A DNA stretch of 64,000 bases, taken from contig JAEUTG010000042.1 in the NCBI GenBank assembly GCA_016788045.1, positions 1 through 64,000 of the forward strand. The letters run 5' to 3'. This DNA is from Bacteroidales bacterium. Its GTDB lineage: Bacteria > Bacteroidota > Bacteroidia > Bacteroidales > Lentimicrobiaceae. Under the pieces are notes generated by a model. The model did no database searches. It was not told the DNA's origin and saw nothing but the letters and a program-made list of their open reading frames with translations. Shown in pieces: positions 53,007 to 62,349 of this stretch (position 1 is the first letter of the stretch; every line of letters starts with the position of its first letter). A program made the translations under genes and the position numbers.

Positions 53007-53014
53007 CAAATGTA
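53007..53014 (-). promoter_or_regulatory. -7 box of the decarboxylase operon
   Basis: On the minus strand TACATTTG fits TAnnTTTG and lies 22 bases before ATG 52984. No clear -33 TTG was found. Confidence 0.4.
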
Positions 53015-53124
53015 AATAATTCCCGGCTGACGGACCTGAATCCTGTTCCCGGATTTTTTGTTTCCGTGAGGTTGCCGGTGAGGTAAAAATTTAAGTTGCA
53101 GTGATGACAATCAAAAATCCTTTC

Positions 53125-53132
53125 TAACTTTG
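53125..53132 (+). promoter_or_regulatory. -7 box of hutU
   Basis: TAACTTTG fits TAnnTTTG, 37 bases before the hutU ATG at 53170. It shares a 185-bp divergent region with the decarboxylase operon. Confidence 0.45.
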
Positions 53133-53169
53133 CCCCTTTCTTAGTTAATCAATTGTAAATCAATATAAA

Positions 53170-55176
53170 ATGCAATTATCTGATTTTCAAAAGGCCATCA
53201 GTGCCGGTATTCCTTCAGCGTTACCCCAACCCACCCCGCCGGATCCATCGGTAAGCCATGCCCCTGTGCGCAAGGATATACTCACTGCTGAAGAGAAGAA
53301 ACTTGCCCTCCGCAATGCCCTCCGCTATTTCGATCCGGCGCACCATGCTGTGCTGGCTCCTGAGTTTGCCGATGAACTGATGAAGTACGGGCGTATCTAT
53401 ATGTACCGTTTCCGCCCGGCTTACCCAATGTTTGCGCGCCCGATAGAAGAGTACCCTGCCCGCTCCCGACAGGCCGCCGGTATCATGCTCATGATCCAGA
53501 ACAACCTAGATCCGGCCGTAGCACAGCATCCGCACGAGCTGATTACATACGGAGGCAATGGTGCGGTCTTCCAGAACTGGGCCCAGTACCTGCTTACCAT
53601 GCAGTACCTCTCCGAAATGACCGATGAACAGACGCTGGTGATGTATTCGGGCCATCCGATGGGCTTGTATCCCTCGCACAAAGATGCCCCGCGCGTGGTG
53701 GTGACCAACGGCATGGTAATCCCGAATTATTCAAAACCTGATCACTGGGAGAAATTCAACGCACTCGGGGTTTCCCAGTACGGGCAGATGACGGCCGGTT
53801 CCTATATGTACATCGGACCCCAGGGCATCGTTCACGGTACCACCATCACCGTGCTCAATGCCGGACGTAAAATCGACAAAAACCAGCAGGGTATCGCCGG
53901 TAGGTTGTTTGTAACCTCCGGCCTCGGAGGCATGAGCGGCGCCCAGCCCAAAGCCGGTAACATCGCCGGTGTGGTTACCCTCTGTGCCGAAATCAACCCC
54001 CATGCCGCACATAAAAGACACAGCCAGGGCTGGGTGGATGAGCTCTCCGGCGATGTGGATGCGGCCATTGACCTGGCACTGAAATACCAGTCAGAAAAGA
54101 AAGCCCGCTCCATCGCCTACCTGGGCAACATTGTTGACCTGTGGGAGCGGCTGGCCGAACGAAACATCGTTGTGGACCTTGGTTCAGACCAGACCTCCCT
54201 GCACAATCCCTGGGCAGGAGGGTACTATCCCGTCGGATTGAGTTATGAAGCGGCTAACGAAATGATGGCCCACCAACCCGAAGAATTCAGAAACAGGGTC
54301 CAGGAAACACTCAGGCGTCATGTGGCTGCTGTTAATGCACTGTGCAACAGGGGAATGTATTTCTTTGATTACGGAAATGCCTTCCTGCTCGAATCGGGCA
54401 GGGCAGGGGCTGATATTTTCAAATCCGATGGCTCTTTCCGCTATCCCTCCTATGTTCAGGATATCATGGGCCCCATGTGCTTCGACTACGGATTCGGGCC
54501 GTTCCGGTGGGTATGTACATCGGGCAAACCCGAAGATCTCGATGTTACCGACCACATCGCCATGCAGGTGCTGGAAGAAATCGCTGCCAGCGCACCAGCA
54601 GAAATCAGTCAGCAGATGAGGGACAACATTCAGTGGATCAGAGGAGCCAAGGCCAACAGGCTGGTGGTCGGCTCTCAGGCGCGCATCCTGTATGCCGATT
54701 GCGAAGGCCGTACCAGCATTGCCGCAGCCTTCAACAAAGCCATTGCCGATGGACGCATTTCTGCGCCGGTCGTGCTGGGGCGCGATCACCACGATGTGTC
54801 CGGTACCGACTCTCCCTTCAGGGAAACCTCCAATATCTATGACGGAAGCAGTTTCACCGCCGACATGGCCATACAGAATGTGATCGGCGATTCGTTCCGG
54901 GGGGCTACCTGGGTTTCGATTCACAATGGTGGCGGGGTTGGCTGGGGTGAAGTGATCAACGGAGGCTTCGGCATGTTGCTCGATGGCAGTACCGATAGCG
55001 ACCGCCGCCTGCGCTCCATGCTTCACTGGGATGTGAACAACGGCATCTCACGCCGTTCCTGGGCACGCAACCACGAAGCCATCTTCGCCATCAAACGCGC
55101 CATGGAGGCCGAACCACTGCTCAGGGTAACCCTTCCGAACTTTGCCGATGAGGCTCTGATTGACGGGATTTTCTGA
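53170..55176 (+). CDS. hutU: urocanate hydratase
   Basis: A 668-residue enzyme of histidine degradation (urocanate to imidazolonepropionate) using tightly bound NAD. Motifs include ELITYGGNGAVFQNWAQY, MYSGHPMGLYPS, the NAD-binding SGLGGMSGAQPKAGNIAG near 255-272, DLGSDQTSLHNPW, and SIHNGGGVGWGEVINGGFG near 585-600. It is about 110 residues longer than the classic proteobacterial enzyme, in the form common in Bacteroidota. hutH, hutI and ftcD are not adjacent. A strong terminator follows. Confidence 0.96.
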   Translation: MQLSDFQKAISAGIPSALPQPTPPDPSVSHAPVRKDILTAEEKKLALRNALRYFDPAHHAVLAPEFADELMKYGRIYMYRFRPAYPMFARPIEEYPARSRQAAGIMLMIQNNLDPAVAQHPHELITYGGNGAVFQNWAQYLLTMQYLSEMTDEQTLVMYSGHPMGLYPSHKDAPRVVVTNGMVIPNYSKPDHWEKFNALGVSQYGQMTAGSYMYIGPQGIVHGTTITVLNAGRKIDKNQQGIAGRLFVTSGLGGMSGAQPKAGNIAGVVTLCAEINPHAAHKRHSQGWVDELSGDVDAAIDLALKYQSEKKARSIAYLGNIVDLWERLAERNIVVDLGSDQTSLHNPWAGGYYPVGLSYEAANEMMAHQPEEFRNRVQETLRRHVAAVNALCNRGMYFFDYGNAFLLESGRAGADIFKSDGSFRYPSYVQDIMGPMCFDYGFGPFRWVCTSGKPEDLDVTDHIAMQVLEEIAASAPAEISQQMRDNIQWIRGAKANRLVVGSQARILYADCEGRTSIAAAFNKAIADGRISAPVVLGRDHHDVSGTDSPFRETSNIYDGSSFTADMAIQNVIGDSFRGATWVSIHNGGGVGWGEVINGGFGMLLDGSTDSDRRLRSMLHWDVNNGISRRSWARNHEAIFAIKRAMEAEPLLRVTLPNFADEALIDGIF

Positions 55177-55213
55177 TTTGGTAATGCCTTTGCAGAATTT
55201 CGGACAGCTTATC

Positions 55214-55248
55214 AAAAAAAACTCCGGGGGACTCCCGGAGTTTTTTTT
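55214..55248. terminator. bidirectional intrinsic terminator after hutU
   Basis: ACTCCGGG (55221-55228) pairs with CCCGGAGT (55234-55241) across a 5-base loop, with a run of A before and eight T after. It can end both hutU and the converging T9SS gene. Confidence 0.9.
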
Positions 55249-55262
55249 CATTCTGAAACTGC

Positions 55263-56918
55263 CTACCTAACCACACTGATTTTGTGATTGCTCACCTGCT
55301 TGCCCTGTTCAATCCGGATAAGGTAAACGCCCTCTTTCCAGCTGCCGGTGTTAACGTTCAGCTTGCCGGAGATTTCAGTTTCAAAAACTTTCTTACCCAG
55401 CGGATTGTAAATGGTTACCAGAGACTTACCGTTCAGATTGCTCTGGGGTTCAATAGTCAGGCTGCTTTTGGCAGGGTTGGGGTAAAGCCTGTAGCCGTCA
55501 CTGAAGTTCAGATCCTCTGTTCCCACACTGATCACATCGAACTGGGCAAAGACTTCTGCCCCGAACTGGGTGCCCTGCGCAATGGTTACGCTGCCCGATT
55601 TCAGGCTGTAGAAGCCCGTTCCGTTTGAACAGCAGAGTCCGTTGCCACCGGCATCGTACACGGTAAATTCATAACAATCGTCGAGCGGGAGGACATCGTC
55701 GTGGGTGTAAACGGTATTGGTAAGCTCGTAGGGCCCGCCTGAAACCACCACTTCATCGGCGCTGTTTTTAATGTCCCAGGTTACCTCTTCGGGGAAATTG
55801 TCGGTACGGATCTTGATCTGTACGTTTCTCGAAGCTACCACTGCCGGTACAAATGAATGGGCAAGGGTGTCGTTTTTATGATAGTTGTCAGCTACACCGT
55901 TCACAGCATCCACATATACTTTCAGCTCATTCTCCGCCTGAAGGTTAAAAAGAACTTCAGGAAGTTTGATATTGGTTTTATCAAGGAAAGCGAGGTTGCC
56001 ATTCCAGGCGAAATCGTGGATTTCTTCGTCGTTAACCTGATACCGGATCGCCAGGCTGGTAATGGGTGAATTGCCGTTGTTGCGGATGCTGAATTCGGGA
56101 CTGAAGGTCGATTCGCAATATTTTTCAATCATGTTGGTAAAACCGGTGAGCTCAACATCGTTGGCGTGAAGTGCAGTCAGTGGCTCAAGCTGCAGATTGG
56201 CCGACTGATGTACCTCTTTGGTTGTCGGGTTCTGCACAAAACCCACAACACTCAGTTCATCCAGATCATACACATTGGCAAGCGCCCAGTACGACTGCAG
56301 GATCACATAGTCACCTGTCGCCATGGGAGTGGGCAGTGCGATGCCGGTTTTGGTCGGCAACAGTTTTTTCATCACATTGTAGAAATCCTTTTCCCCGTTG
56401 CTGCCCGGAGCAGTGTTGAAGTGAATGTGCTTTTCGATTACGGTCATGTAAGCTGAAATCGGGCCGGTAACATCGGCGGTAGCTTCAATCAGCATGGTAA
56501 CATACAGGGTATCGTTGCCCGGACTGAGTTGCTGATTGATGGAAAGACTGAAAGGGGAGGGGACGGCATACCTGGCGTTTACCGTGTTGATGTTCCATCC
56601 GCCTGGATGGCCATTGTAGTAATTGCCGTCAAGCACCGAATTCGGAACACTCGTTACACCATAATAAGAGGTTCGGGCGCCGGCATCCACGGTGTTGTGG
56701 TTGTACATCGGGTCGTAGCCCGGCCAGCTGGTATGAATGCTGATGGAGGTGATTTTATCGGGATTGGCTACCAGCAGGTTGTGGATGGAAGGATTATAAG
56801 TGGCGCAGGGGTCACAGCTTGCCTGGGTGAATTGCTCAAGCAGAACAAGGCGTTGTGATTGGCTGAATACCGGCAAAGACAGAGTTATTAACAGTGTGTA
56901 AAGAGCTAATTTTTTCAT
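55263..56918 (-). CDS. secreted Omp28-like thioredoxin-fold protein with T9SS domain
   Basis: A 551-residue exported protein with a signal peptide ending near PVFSQ. Residues 20-200 look like a thioredoxin-fold Omp28-related domain: LLEQFTQASCDPCATYNP with CxxC (CDPC), ISIHTSWPGYDPMYN and GVTSVPNSVLDG carrying a cis-proline-like turn. The middle is beta-rich (LAIRYQVNDEEIHDFAW), then DDCYEFTVYDAGGNGLCCSNGTG. The C-terminus (GYRLYPNPAKSSLTIEPQ to GVYLIRIEQG) is T9SS type A. It may hold or reshuffle disulfides at the surface, but redox activity is not shown. It is monocistronic. Confidence 0.8.
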   Translation of the reverse strand: MKKLALYTLLITLSLPVFSQSQRLVLLEQFTQASCDPCATYNPSIHNLLVANPDKITSISIHTSWPGYDPMYNHNTVDAGARTSYYGVTSVPNSVLDGNYYNGHPGGWNINTVNARYAVPSPFSLSINQQLSPGNDTLYVTMLIEATADVTGPISAYMTVIEKHIHFNTAPGSNGEKDFYNVMKKLLPTKTGIALPTPMATGDYVILQSYWALANVYDLDELSVVGFVQNPTTKEVHQSANLQLEPLTALHANDVELTGFTNMIEKYCESTFSPEFSIRNNGNSPITSLAIRYQVNDEEIHDFAWNGNLAFLDKTNIKLPEVLFNLQAENELKVYVDAVNGVADNYHKNDTLAHSFVPAVVASRNVQIKIRTDNFPEEVTWDIKNSADEVVVSGGPYELTNTVYTHDDVLPLDDCYEFTVYDAGGNGLCCSNGTGFYSLKSGSVTIAQGTQFGAEVFAQFDVISVGTEDLNFSDGYRLYPNPAKSSLTIEPQSNLNGKSLVTIYNPLGKKVFETEISGKLNVNTGSWKEGVYLIRIEQGKQVSNHKISVVR

Positions 56919-57179
56919 AGTGTGTGATTTAAAAATTTGTTGCAGTCACAAAGATCAGCATTTTTTTAATCGCTCGTTCATGTTGAAAAGTTTTTAAAAA
57001 TTATTTTAAAGAATTTCTACCCTCCAAATGCTTAATTACTTAGTTTTGCTCGTTCACTGAAGGAAAGGTTTGTTATCGTGTTTAGAATCAGCGTGTTTAA
57101 CAATATTTGTGAATTTGGTGGCTGTGCAATTACCTTTAGCACAATTTTTGATCAATAATTGTTTACTAATTCTGTAGTT

Positions 57180-58313
57180 ATGAAAAAGATTTTACCTTTA
57201 ATATTACTCCTTTTAACCTTGGCTACAGGGCTGAAAGCCCAGTCTTTGCTGCTGTATAATGGAGATGATCCTATAGGCAACGGCTCGGAGTTGTACATTA
57301 ATTATGGCCCTGAGCATGATCCCGTGGAGCTTTCACTTATCGTGCTGAACAACAGCAATAACGGGTTGGATGTTAAGGTGAGGCATACCGATCTGAGCCT
57401 TGTTGAAGGAACCAGTGCCAACGTGTGCTGGGGTGCATCCTGCTACCCGCCGTTTGTTTATGAGACGCCCGAAGCAGTCCGCATGGATGCCGGAACAACC
57501 AACAGCACTTTCAGGGGCGACTATACCCACGGAGGGGCATTGGGTACTTCCAGGGTGATGTTTTCTTTTTTTGATGTCAACAATCCGGCCGACTCAACCT
57601 GGATAATTGTGAACTATACCATTGCCAACATCGCGGCCAATTCCTTCGAAGTTACCTATGCAGGTTCTGTGATTACCAATAACCAGGAGATTACCATTCA
57701 GAACGAACCGAATCACGATCCTTCTGAAATTGCCGCCATTGTAAAAAATATCAATACCATTGGCGTCAATGCCAAGGTCCGGAAATATGATCTGAGCCTG
57801 CTGGAAAACACATCCTCAAATATCTGCTGGGGCCCTTCCTGCTATCCGCCCTTTGTATTTGACACCCCCGAAGCAGTAAACCTCGCTTCCGGTGCTTCCG
57901 ATGAATCATTCCGTGGCGATTATACCCACGGTGGTGTTCAGGGTGCATCAAAAGTCAGGTTTACCGTTTACAATGTTGATAATGCTAACGATACCTTATC
58001 GTTCGTAGTCAACTATATTATTGGCTATGTCGGCGTAGATGATTTTACAGTAAGCAATCCTGAAGTTTCTGCTGCATTCCCTAACCCTGCTACCAGCAGT
58101 ATAAGCTTTAATTACAGGCTTCCCTCTTCTTCTACCGGTGCAAAAGTTAAAATAACCAGCCTTCTCGGCACGGTTGTTGATGAAATTATACTTGACAAAA
58201 CCGAAGGAAAAGCAAACATTAATGTCAGTAACCTTAAGAACGGAATCTATTTTTACTCACTGATGCTCAATAATTCTGCTGCCATCACACGAAAATTCGT
58301 TGTTAAGCGTTAA
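57180..58313 (+). CDS. T9SS cargo with duplicated CWG-CYPPF domain
   Basis: A 377-residue secreted protein from ATG 57180 (MKKILPLILLLLTLATGLKAQ); the frame runs upstream only to TTG. Two tandem units of about 125 residues follow. Each has KVRxxDLSL, NxCWGxSCYPPFV (two cysteines), TPEAV and FRGDYTHGG, then a V/IxFxxxNxxxxxD strand and VNYxI. They are about half identical. The last 85 residues (NPEVSAAFPNPATSSISFNY to GIYFYSLML) are T9SS type A. I do not recognise the repeated domain by name; similar single domains occur in Bacteroidota secreted proteins. A paired-cysteine beta-sandwich is likely. Ends at a shared terminator. Confidence 0.75.
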   Translation: MKKILPLILLLLTLATGLKAQSLLLYNGDDPIGNGSELYINYGPEHDPVELSLIVLNNSNNGLDVKVRHTDLSLVEGTSANVCWGASCYPPFVYETPEAVRMDAGTTNSTFRGDYTHGGALGTSRVMFSFFDVNNPADSTWIIVNYTIANIAANSFEVTYAGSVITNNQEITIQNEPNHDPSEIAAIVKNINTIGVNAKVRKYDLSLLENTSSNICWGPSCYPPFVFDTPEAVNLASGASDESFRGDYTHGGVQGASKVRFTVYNVDNANDTLSFVVNYIIGYVGVDDFTVSNPEVSAAFPNPATSSISFNYRLPSSSTGAKVKITSLLGTVVDEIILDKTEGKANINVSNLKNGIYFYSLMLNNSAAITRKFVVKR

Positions 58314-58359
58314 TTCTCAAAACCCGTAAAACTCGGAATACTTGTTTGACTTAATGTAA

Positions 58360-58388
58360 AAAGCCCCGCCAAAAGCGGGGCTTTTTTT
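58360..58388. terminator. bidirectional intrinsic terminator
   Basis: AGCCCCGC (58362-58369) pairs with GCGGGGCT (58375-58382) across a 5-base loop, with A-run before and seven T after. It serves both the T9SS gene and metK, which converge here. Confidence 0.92.
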
Positions 58389-58405
58389 AACTATCTGTCA
58401 TTCAG

Positions 58406-59731
58406 TCAGATGCCGAATGCTGCTTTCACCTTCTGCACATAATCCAGTTCTTCCCAGGCAAAGAGTTTAACTTTCTTAAAGTGTTTTAATTCACCTTTTA
58501 CTTTTTTGTCAAACGTGTCACCGTTGGTGTAATAGACCTCAACTTCTTCGGTTCTGGCATCGCGTCCGAAATGGCCATAGCTTGCGGTAGGCGTATAAAT
58601 AGGGTTGCGCAGCCCGAAACGGTTCACAATGGCGTAAGGCCTCATGTCGAAGAGATCATTCACCACTTTCGCGATTTCTCCGTCGGGCAGGGGTTCGCCG
58701 GTAATGCCTTTTACTTTGGCCGTTCCGTAGGTGTTGATGTAAAGTCCCACCGGGCTGGCTACGCCAATGGCGTAAGCCACCTGTACCAGTACCTCATCGG
58801 CCACACCGGCTGCCACAAGGTTTTTGGCGATGTGACGGGCAGCATAGGCTGCCGAGCGGTCTACCTTTGAAGGATCTTTTCCTGAGAAAGCGCCACCACC
58901 ATGGGCTCCCTTACCACCATAGGTGTCAACGATAATTTTGCGCCCGGTCAGTCCGGTGTCGCCATGCGGGCCTCCGATCACGAATTTCCCGGTCGGGTTC
59001 ACCAGCAGCCTGAAACTGCTTTCAAACAGCCGGCTGATGCGTTCCGGTAATTTCGATTTTACCCGTGGAATCAGAATGTTGCGGATGTCTTCCTCGATGC
59101 TGAGCCGCATTTTTTCATCACCTTCGGCTTCGGGCAGCGATTTATCGGCAAAATCATCGTGCTGGGTTGAGATCACGATGGTGTCAATCCTTACCGGATG
59201 GTTGTTGTTGTCGTATTCTACGGTTACCTGAGATTTTGAATCCGGCCTCAGGTAGGTCATCATCTTCGCTTCCTTGCGGATGGCGGCCAGCTCCTGAAGC
59301 AGCATGTGCGACAGTTCGATGGGCATGGGCATGTAGTTGTCCATATCGCGTGTGGCGTAGCCAAACATCATTCCCTGGTCACCGGCGCCCTGGTCTTCGG
59401 GTTTCTCGCGCACCACGCCGCGGTTGATGTCCTGCGACTGCTCGTGAATGGTTGAGATTATCCCGCACGACTCCGCTTCGAAGCGGTATTCGTTTCTGGT
59501 ATAGCCGATATCGGCGATGGTTTTGCGAACCACCTTGTGCAGGTCAACATACCCTTCGGTGCGCACCTCGCCGCTGCACACGGTAAGGCCAGTGGTTACA
59601 AGGGTTTCGCAGGCAACTTTTGAGTTGGGGTCAAAACGGAGAAATTCATCAAGCAATGCATCGGAAATCTGGTCGGCTACCTTGTCGGGATGCCCTTCCG
59701 ATACGGACTCTGAAGTAAACAGATATGCCAT
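58406..59731 (-). CDS. metK: S-adenosylmethionine synthetase
   Basis: A 441-residue enzyme making SAM from methionine and ATP. Signatures are [20 protein letters not shown] at the start, [12 protein letters not shown] near 133-144, and [19 protein letters not shown] near 277-295. It is longer than the E. coli enzyme, as usual for Bacteroidota. No SAM riboswitch was found upstream; a TACCTTTG box lies at 59862-59869. With metF and metH at 10-15 kb the window holds most of the methyl cycle. Confidence 0.97.
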   Translation of the reverse strand: MAYLFTSESVSEGHPDKVADQISDALLDEFLRFDPNSKVACETLVTTGLTVCSGEVRTEGYVDLHKVVRKTIADIGYTRNEYRFEAESCGIISTIHEQSQDINRGVVREKPEDQGAGDQGMMFGYATRDMDNYMPMPIELSHMLLQELAAIRKEAKMMTYLRPDSKSQVTVEYDNNNHPVRIDTIVISTQHDDFADKSLPEAEGDEKMRLSIEEDIRNILIPRVKSKLPERISRLFESSFRLLVNPTGKFVIGGPHGDTGLTGRKIIVDTYGGKGAHGGGAFSGKDPSKVDRSAAYAARHIAKNLVAAGVADEVLVQVAYAIGVASPVGLYINTYGTAKVKGITGEPLPDGEIAKVVNDLFDMRPYAIVNRFGLRNPIYTPTASYGHFGRDARTEEVEVYYTNGDTFDKKVKGELKHFKKVKLFAWEELDYVQKVKAAFGI

Positions 59732-59861
59732 GATAACATAGAATTAAGAGATTACTGAATGTAGTTAAAGGAAAGGTTGATCAATGGCTGGAATTGCTTT
59801 AGCATTTTTTTAAATGGTCGCAATCAATCAAATTTTTCCATCACGGTGTTCACCGATGCGG

Positions 59862-59869
59862 CAAAGGTA
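59862..59869 (-). promoter_or_regulatory. -7 box of metK
   Basis: On the minus strand TACCTTTG fits TAnnTTTG exactly; the start codon lies about 130 bases downstream. No TTG at the usual distance. Confidence 0.45.
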
Positions 59870-59920
59870 GGTAAAATTTATTTTGGATTGCGGATTATCT
59901 TAAAGGGATGAGTGACGGGA

Positions 59921-60020
59921 GACAAGCTCAAAGCCTGCCTGTATGCCACAGGCAGACTGGTAAAAAGCTCAAAGCCTTCCTGACTGTCGTCATGTCAGAG
60001 CAGGCAGGCTCAAAGCAAAA
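59921..60020. repeat. dispersed repeat relative in the metK-gldA spacer
   Basis: The spacer carries GACAAGCTCAAAGCCTGCC and a perfect hairpin CTGCCTGT (59935-59942) with ACAGGCAG (59948-59955), then GCAGGCAGGCTCAAAG. It shares the CTGCCTGT/ACAGGCAG and ACAAGCTCAA words with the elements around the rhlE gene but is rearranged. No gene is seen in 59732-60100. Confidence 0.55.
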
Positions 60021-60100
60021 AGTAAAAAGTTTCAGACCTCTTACCTCTTACTTCTTACTTCATTTTCATTCCGACCTCCGACTTCTTTCTGTCTCAATTC

Positions 60101-61012
60101 TCAGGGCTTCGTCAGCTGCTGGAACACATCTTCCAGGCTGCTGGTCTGCTTCTGCATGGAGAGTACGGTCAGGTTGTGCTCAACGGCATACCTGAAAATG
60201 TCCTGGCGCACATCGGTGCCCGCTTCGGTTTCTACCAGCCAGGTGTTGCCCTGAAGTTTTTTCGCGAGTGTAACCCCGGTAATGGTTTTAAGATCGGAGG
60301 CTTTGATTTCCCTGTCAAACTCAACGGTGACGCTTTCGTGGGCGCCAGCTTTGCTGAGCAGGTGTCCGGTGCTGTCGTCGGCCACAATTTTTCCCTGGTT
60401 GATGATGATAGCCCGGCTGCAGATGGCTTCGACTTCCTGCAGGATGTGGGTGGATAGCATCACGGTCTTTTCCTTGCCGATCCCTGCGATCAGGTTGCGG
60501 ATTTCCACCAGCTGGTTGGGGTCAAGGCCAGAGGTGGGTTCATCGAGGATGAGTACTTCCGGATCGTGGATCATGGCCTGGGCCAGCCCGACACGTTGCC
60601 GGTAACCTTTCGACAATGCCCCGATTTTCTTACCCTTTTCAGGCATCAATCCGGTCATCTCCATCATTTCGGATACCCGCTTTGTGGCGTTTTTGCCCAG
60701 CTGATGAATTCCAGCAACAAATTCCAGATACTCCCGGATGTACATATCTGTATAGAGCGGGTTGTTTTCGGGCAGATAACCAACTTTCTTCCGTACTTCG
60801 AGTGATTGCTCACGGATGTTGAAGCCATGAACGCTCACCTCACCGGAAGTTGGAGGGATAAAGCAGGTGATGATCTTCATCATGGTGGATTTGCCGGCAC
60901 CGTTGGGGCCCAGCAAACCGACGATCTCACCGGGTTTGATGGTAAATGAAACACGATCAAGGGCAAGCTGCCTGCCGTATTGTTTGCTGATGTTGCTGAC
61001 TGTGATTGACAT
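60101..61012 (-). CDS. gldA: ABC transporter ATP-binding protein, GldA type
   Basis: A 303-residue ATPase from ATG 61012 (MSITVSNISKQYG); an upstream start adds 11 poor residues. Walker A is GPNGAGKST near 38-46, the signature is LSKGYRQRVGLA, and Walker B is VLILDEPTSGLD. A C-terminal extension of about 80 residues (ESVTVEFDREIKASD onward) is as in GldA/NatA-type proteins. In gliding Bacteroidota GldA works with the permeases GldF and GldG; neither is adjacent here, so the partner is elsewhere. Gliding itself cannot be inferred. Confidence 0.82.
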   Translation of the reverse strand: MSITVSNISKQYGRQLALDRVSFTIKPGEIVGLLGPNGAGKSTMMKIITCFIPPTSGEVSVHGFNIREQSLEVRKKVGYLPENNPLYTDMYIREYLEFVAGIHQLGKNATKRVSEMMEMTGLMPEKGKKIGALSKGYRQRVGLAQAMIHDPEVLILDEPTSGLDPNQLVEIRNLIAGIGKEKTVMLSTHILQEVEAICSRAIIINQGKIVADDSTGHLLSKAGAHESVTVEFDREIKASDLKTITGVTLAKKLQGNTWLVETEAGTDVRQDIFRYAVEHNLTVLSMQKQTSSLEDVFQQLTKP

Positions 61013-61042
61013 CTCCTGAAGGCAATGGTTGGATGATTGCCG

Positions 61043-61050
61043 CAAAGGTA
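61043..61050 (-). promoter_or_regulatory. -7 box of the gldA-like gene
   Basis: On the minus strand TACCTTTG fits TAnnTTTG and lies 30 bases before ATG 61012. Confidence 0.45.
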
Positions 61051-61134
61051 GGAAACAAAAAAGGACGTTGTGCGCTTTTTCCTTCCGGATGATCCTGCAG
61101 GCACTGATTCATGAATTGAACTTCAATTCCAATT

Positions 61135-61366
61135 CGCTGGTAATGGGTTCCTGCTTCGTTGCAATGGCGCTTTACCTCAGTCATGGTTGCCAGTCATTGT
61201 GAGTCCCGCATCTGCGGGATGAGAAATCTTCAGATTAGACTCAAACCTGTAACCTTTGTCTTTTTCTATTCGTTGGTTATGGGTTCCTGCTTTGTCGCAA
61301 TGGCGCTTTACCGCAATCATGGTTGCCAGTCAGCTCAAGTCATGCATCTGCGGGGTGAGGAATCCG
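61135..61366. repeat. two direct repeats of about 96 bp, 136 bp apart
   Basis: Copies at 61135-61230 and 61271-61366 share ATGGGTTCCTGCTT, GCAATGGCGCTTTACC, TCATGGTTGCCAGTCA and GCATCTGCGGG. The first copy contains CCCGCA/TGCGGG (61205-61210, 61213-61218). It resembles the GTCATTGCGAG-type dispersed repeats seen in many genomes. It lies between gldA and the MntA-HepT genes and encodes nothing. Confidence 0.8.
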
Positions 61367-61432
61367 GTGGAGAGGCCTTACTTTGACTTGGGCGGTTATT
61401 TTCACGACATAGCCAAATGCCATGGAACATGC

Positions 61433-61463
61433 TTGCCAAAGCAATGTGAAATTCGTAAATTTG
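61433..61463 (+). promoter_or_regulatory. promoter of the mntA-hepT module
   Basis: TAAATTTG at 61456-61463 fits TAnnTTTG, with TTG at 61433-61435 exactly 20 bases upstream. The ATG follows 14 bases later, so the leader is very short. Confidence 0.6.
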
Positions 61464-61477
61464 CCTAAAAATTTGCA

Positions 61478-61783
61478 ATGCAAAGTTTACTGGCCGATAA
61501 CATAGATAAGATAAAAGCATTGTGTGAAGCACATAATGTTAAGTCGTTATTTGCCTTTGGATCAGTTTGCACCGATCGGTTTAATGACGAAAGTGATATT
61601 GATTTATTAATTTCATTCAAGCCGATGGATTATGGCGATTATGCTGACACTTATTTTATTTTAGCCGATAAGTTTGAGTATTTGTTTAACCGAAAGGTAG
61701 ATCTGGTAACAGATAAGTCATTGTCAAATCCTTATTTTATTAGTTCAATAAACCTGACAAAGACATTGATCTATGGAGCTTGA
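61478..61783 (+). CDS. mntA: MntA-type nucleotidyltransferase antitoxin
   Basis: A 101-residue minimal nucleotidyltransferase. The motif GS-x10-D-x-D is exact: G28 S29, then D40-I-D42. In characterised MntA-HepT pairs the MntA protein adenylylates a tyrosine of the HepT toxin and silences it. The gene overlaps hepT by 11 bases. It is AT-rich compared with the neighbours and lies beside dispersed repeats, consistent with a mobile defence or stress module. Confidence 0.88.
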   Translation: MQSLLADNIDKIKALCEAHNVKSLFAFGSVCTDRFNDESDIDLLISFKPMDYGDYADTYFILADKFEYLFNRKVDLVTDKSLSNPYFISSINLTKTLIYGA

Positions 61784-62108
61784 GATAAAGAAGTATCTTT
61801 TTGATATACATGAATCAATAGCATCCATAGAATCCTTTCTGGGAGACACACGTGAATTTAAAAGTTATATGGCTGATAAAATGCTTCGCCGGGCAATTGA
61901 ACGTGAACTGGAAATAATCGGAGAAGCGATGAGCCGGATTGAAAAGCTGGACTCAACAATTGAAATTTCGGGTAAAAGACAAATAATCAGTATGCGTAAC
62001 AGGGTAATACATGGATATGATAAGATTGATAATGAGATTATCTGGGGAACAATCATCAGGCATTTACCAACATTGAAAACCGAGGTTATGAAGCTATTGG
62101 AAAAATAA
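61773..62108 (+). CDS. hepT: HepT-type HEPN ribonuclease toxin
   Basis: A 111-residue all-helical HEPN protein (formerly DUF86). The catalytic R-x4-H-x-Y motif is intact: R75, H80, Y82 in RNRVIHGY. The arginine and histidine form the RNase site, and the tyrosine is the residue modified by MntA in known pairs. All key residues are present, so the module looks functional. It starts inside the end of mntA. Confidence 0.9.
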   Translation: MELEIKKYLFDIHESIASIESFLGDTREFKSYMADKMLRRAIERELEIIGEAMSRIEKLDSTIEISGKRQIISMRNRVIHGYDKIDNEIIWGTIIRHLPTLKTEVMKLLEK

Positions 62109-62349
62109 TGAACCTGGTACGATGTATATGATTTAAACTGACCATTCCTGAACCTTGTCTGAATGCTCATTTATCAGCCTTACAATTTAAGTCCGGGACT
62201 TTATTAAATTCTGGCATATAATTCTAAGCAGAGATACACTACTAAAATTATAAAAACCCAATAGATCGGATTGGGTAAATCGCAATTTGGTTGTTAATAT
62301 TGGCTGTTTTCGCAACTATCATTTTATCAACATTTTATTGTTTACAAAT

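Noticed and set aside
54184-55026. 280-codon frame opposite hutU
   Set aside because: Antisense to conserved urocanate hydratase sequence.
59732-59900. SAM riboswitch upstream of metK
   Set aside because: No S-box or other SAM-aptamer core words are present on the minus strand.
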